A stretch of 64,000 nt of DNA. Origin: an uncultured Pelagibacteraceae bacterium. GTDB taxonomy: Bacteria; Pseudomonadota; Alphaproteobacteria; Pelagibacterales; Pelagibacteraceae. Under the pieces are notes generated by a model. It did no database searches and was not told the DNA's origin. It was given only the letters and a program-made list of their open reading frames with translations. Shown here piece after piece: positions 63,505-64,000 of the stretch (its first letter is position 1; each line of letters starts with the position of its first letter). The position numbers and the translations under genes were made by a program. The stretch lies in NCBI GenBank assembly GCA_902551755.1, contig CACDEB010000003.1, positions 58,673 through 122,672 on the forward strand. Reading direction: 5' to 3'.

Positions 63505-64000
63505 ATGCAAATTCCAAAAAGTTTTTTAGGTTTTAAAAGAGAAAATGGGAGAGCGGGAACAAGAAATCACGTGATTATTCTTCCAGTAGATGATATTTCG
63601 AATGCATGTGCTGAAGCAGTAGCTAATAATATTAAAGGCACGATTGCCCTTCCTCATTCATATGGCAGATTACAATTTGGAGCAGACTTAGAACTTCACT
63701 TTAGAACAATGATTGGAACAGGAAGAAATCCAAATGTAGCTGCAGTAATTGTGATTGGCATTGAACCTAAGTGGACAAAAAGAATTGTTGATGCAATAGC
63801 AAAAACTGGAAAGCCAGTTGAAGGTTTTAGTATAGAGGGTGTTGGGGATATCGACACAATTGCAAAAGTTTCAAAAAAAGCTCAAGAATTTTCAATGTGG
63901 GCATCTGAAAAACAAAGAGAAGAATGTCCCATAAGTGATTTATGGATATCAGTTAAATGTGGAGAGTCTGATACAACATCAGGTCTTGCATCTAATCCTA
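63505..64000 (+). CDS. suyB: (2R)-sulfolactate sulfo-lyase large subunit, 5' part (cut by window edge)
   Basis: The first 165 codons are seen. The product begins [20 protein letters not shown] and carries the [10 protein letters not shown] motif of the UxaA/altronate dehydratase large subunit, then [12 protein letters not shown] and [19 protein letters not shown]. The cysteine in [11 protein letters not shown] is expected near the metal or Fe-S site. It forms an operon with suyA and should work with it to release sulfite. Confidence 0.82.
   Translation, partial: MQIPKSFLGFKRENGRAGTRNHVIILPVDDISNACAEAVANNIKGTIALPHSYGRLQFGADLELHFRTMIGTGRNPNVAAVIVIGIEPKWTKRIVDAIAKTGKPVEGFSIEGVGDIDTIAKVSKKAQEFSMWASEKQREECPISDLWISVKCGESDTTSGLASNP

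Noticed and set aside
1..64000. CRISPR arrays, insertion sequences, prophage genes, rRNA genes
   Set aside because: No regularly spaced repeats, transposase, integrase or phage structural gene, and no rRNA sequence was seen on either strand.

Overview
The window comes from a streamlined, very AT-rich alphaproteobacterium. Gene content and order point to the marine SAR11 clade (Pelagibacterales, 'Candidatus Pelagibacter' or a close relative). Supporting signs are tiny or negative intergenic distances, lysine/asparagine/isoleucine-rich proteins, a complete nuo operon in alphaproteobacterial order, and typical SAR11 cargo: TRAP transporters, sulfonate catabolism (xsc, suyAB) and glucosylglycerate genes. 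I see no insertion sequence, prophage, CRISPR array or rRNA operon. No gene-free stretch exceeds about 150 bases.

Layout. 1-34955 is almost entirely minus-strand housekeeping. From right to left in transcription order it holds tRNA-Leu, tig, clpP, clpX, lon, tRNA-Val, tRNA-Asp, nuoABCDEFGHIJKLMN, birA, coaX, rnj, a DUF1467 gene, proS, lolC/E, lolD, dnaE, then rpsB, tsf, frr, uppS, cdsA, dxr and the start of bamA. Many of these genes overlap by 1-8 bases. 34956-38910 is a patchwork of small genes on both strands: DUF1289, a 56-aa membrane protein, a histidine phosphatase, a family-5 uracil-DNA glycosylase, an acyl-CoA thioesterase, a DUF3047 protein, a small lipoprotein and a 43-aa exported peptide. 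38164-48280 is metabolic and transport: an SDR, an NCS1 permease, a complete TRAP transporter (dctPQM) with a hairpin terminator between dctP and dctQ, and a divergent operon of GMC oxidoreductase, TerC-like protein, SDR, M23 peptidase and 2-keto-4-pentenoate hydratase-like protein.

49074-56389 is the most unusual part. Glucosylglycerate phosphorylase, glucosyl-3-phosphoglycerate synthase and its phosphatase form a complete make-and-recycle set for a nitrogen-free compatible solute. They lie directly downstream of, and on the same strand as, a circularly permuted ATP-grasp enzyme. That enzyme gene is divergent from a gene for Anbu, a proteasome-like peptidase, which is followed by a membrane-anchored TAXI-type binding protein. 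The alpha-E and transglutaminase partners usual in Anbu operons are absent. 56391-57820 holds an FAD oxidoreductase and an MsrB.

57870-61326 is a carbamoyltransferase cluster (carbamoyltransferase, DUF5989, SxtJ-like, SGNH hydrolase-like), probably acting on a secreted or surface carbohydrate. 61355-64000 holds the sulfonate genes: xsc on minus, and suyA with the start of suyB on plus. Both enzymes release sulfite from C2/C3 sulfonates.

All functional calls come from reading protein sequence by eye. Coordinates of starts were chosen from overlap geometry and family N-termini. No database search was run.
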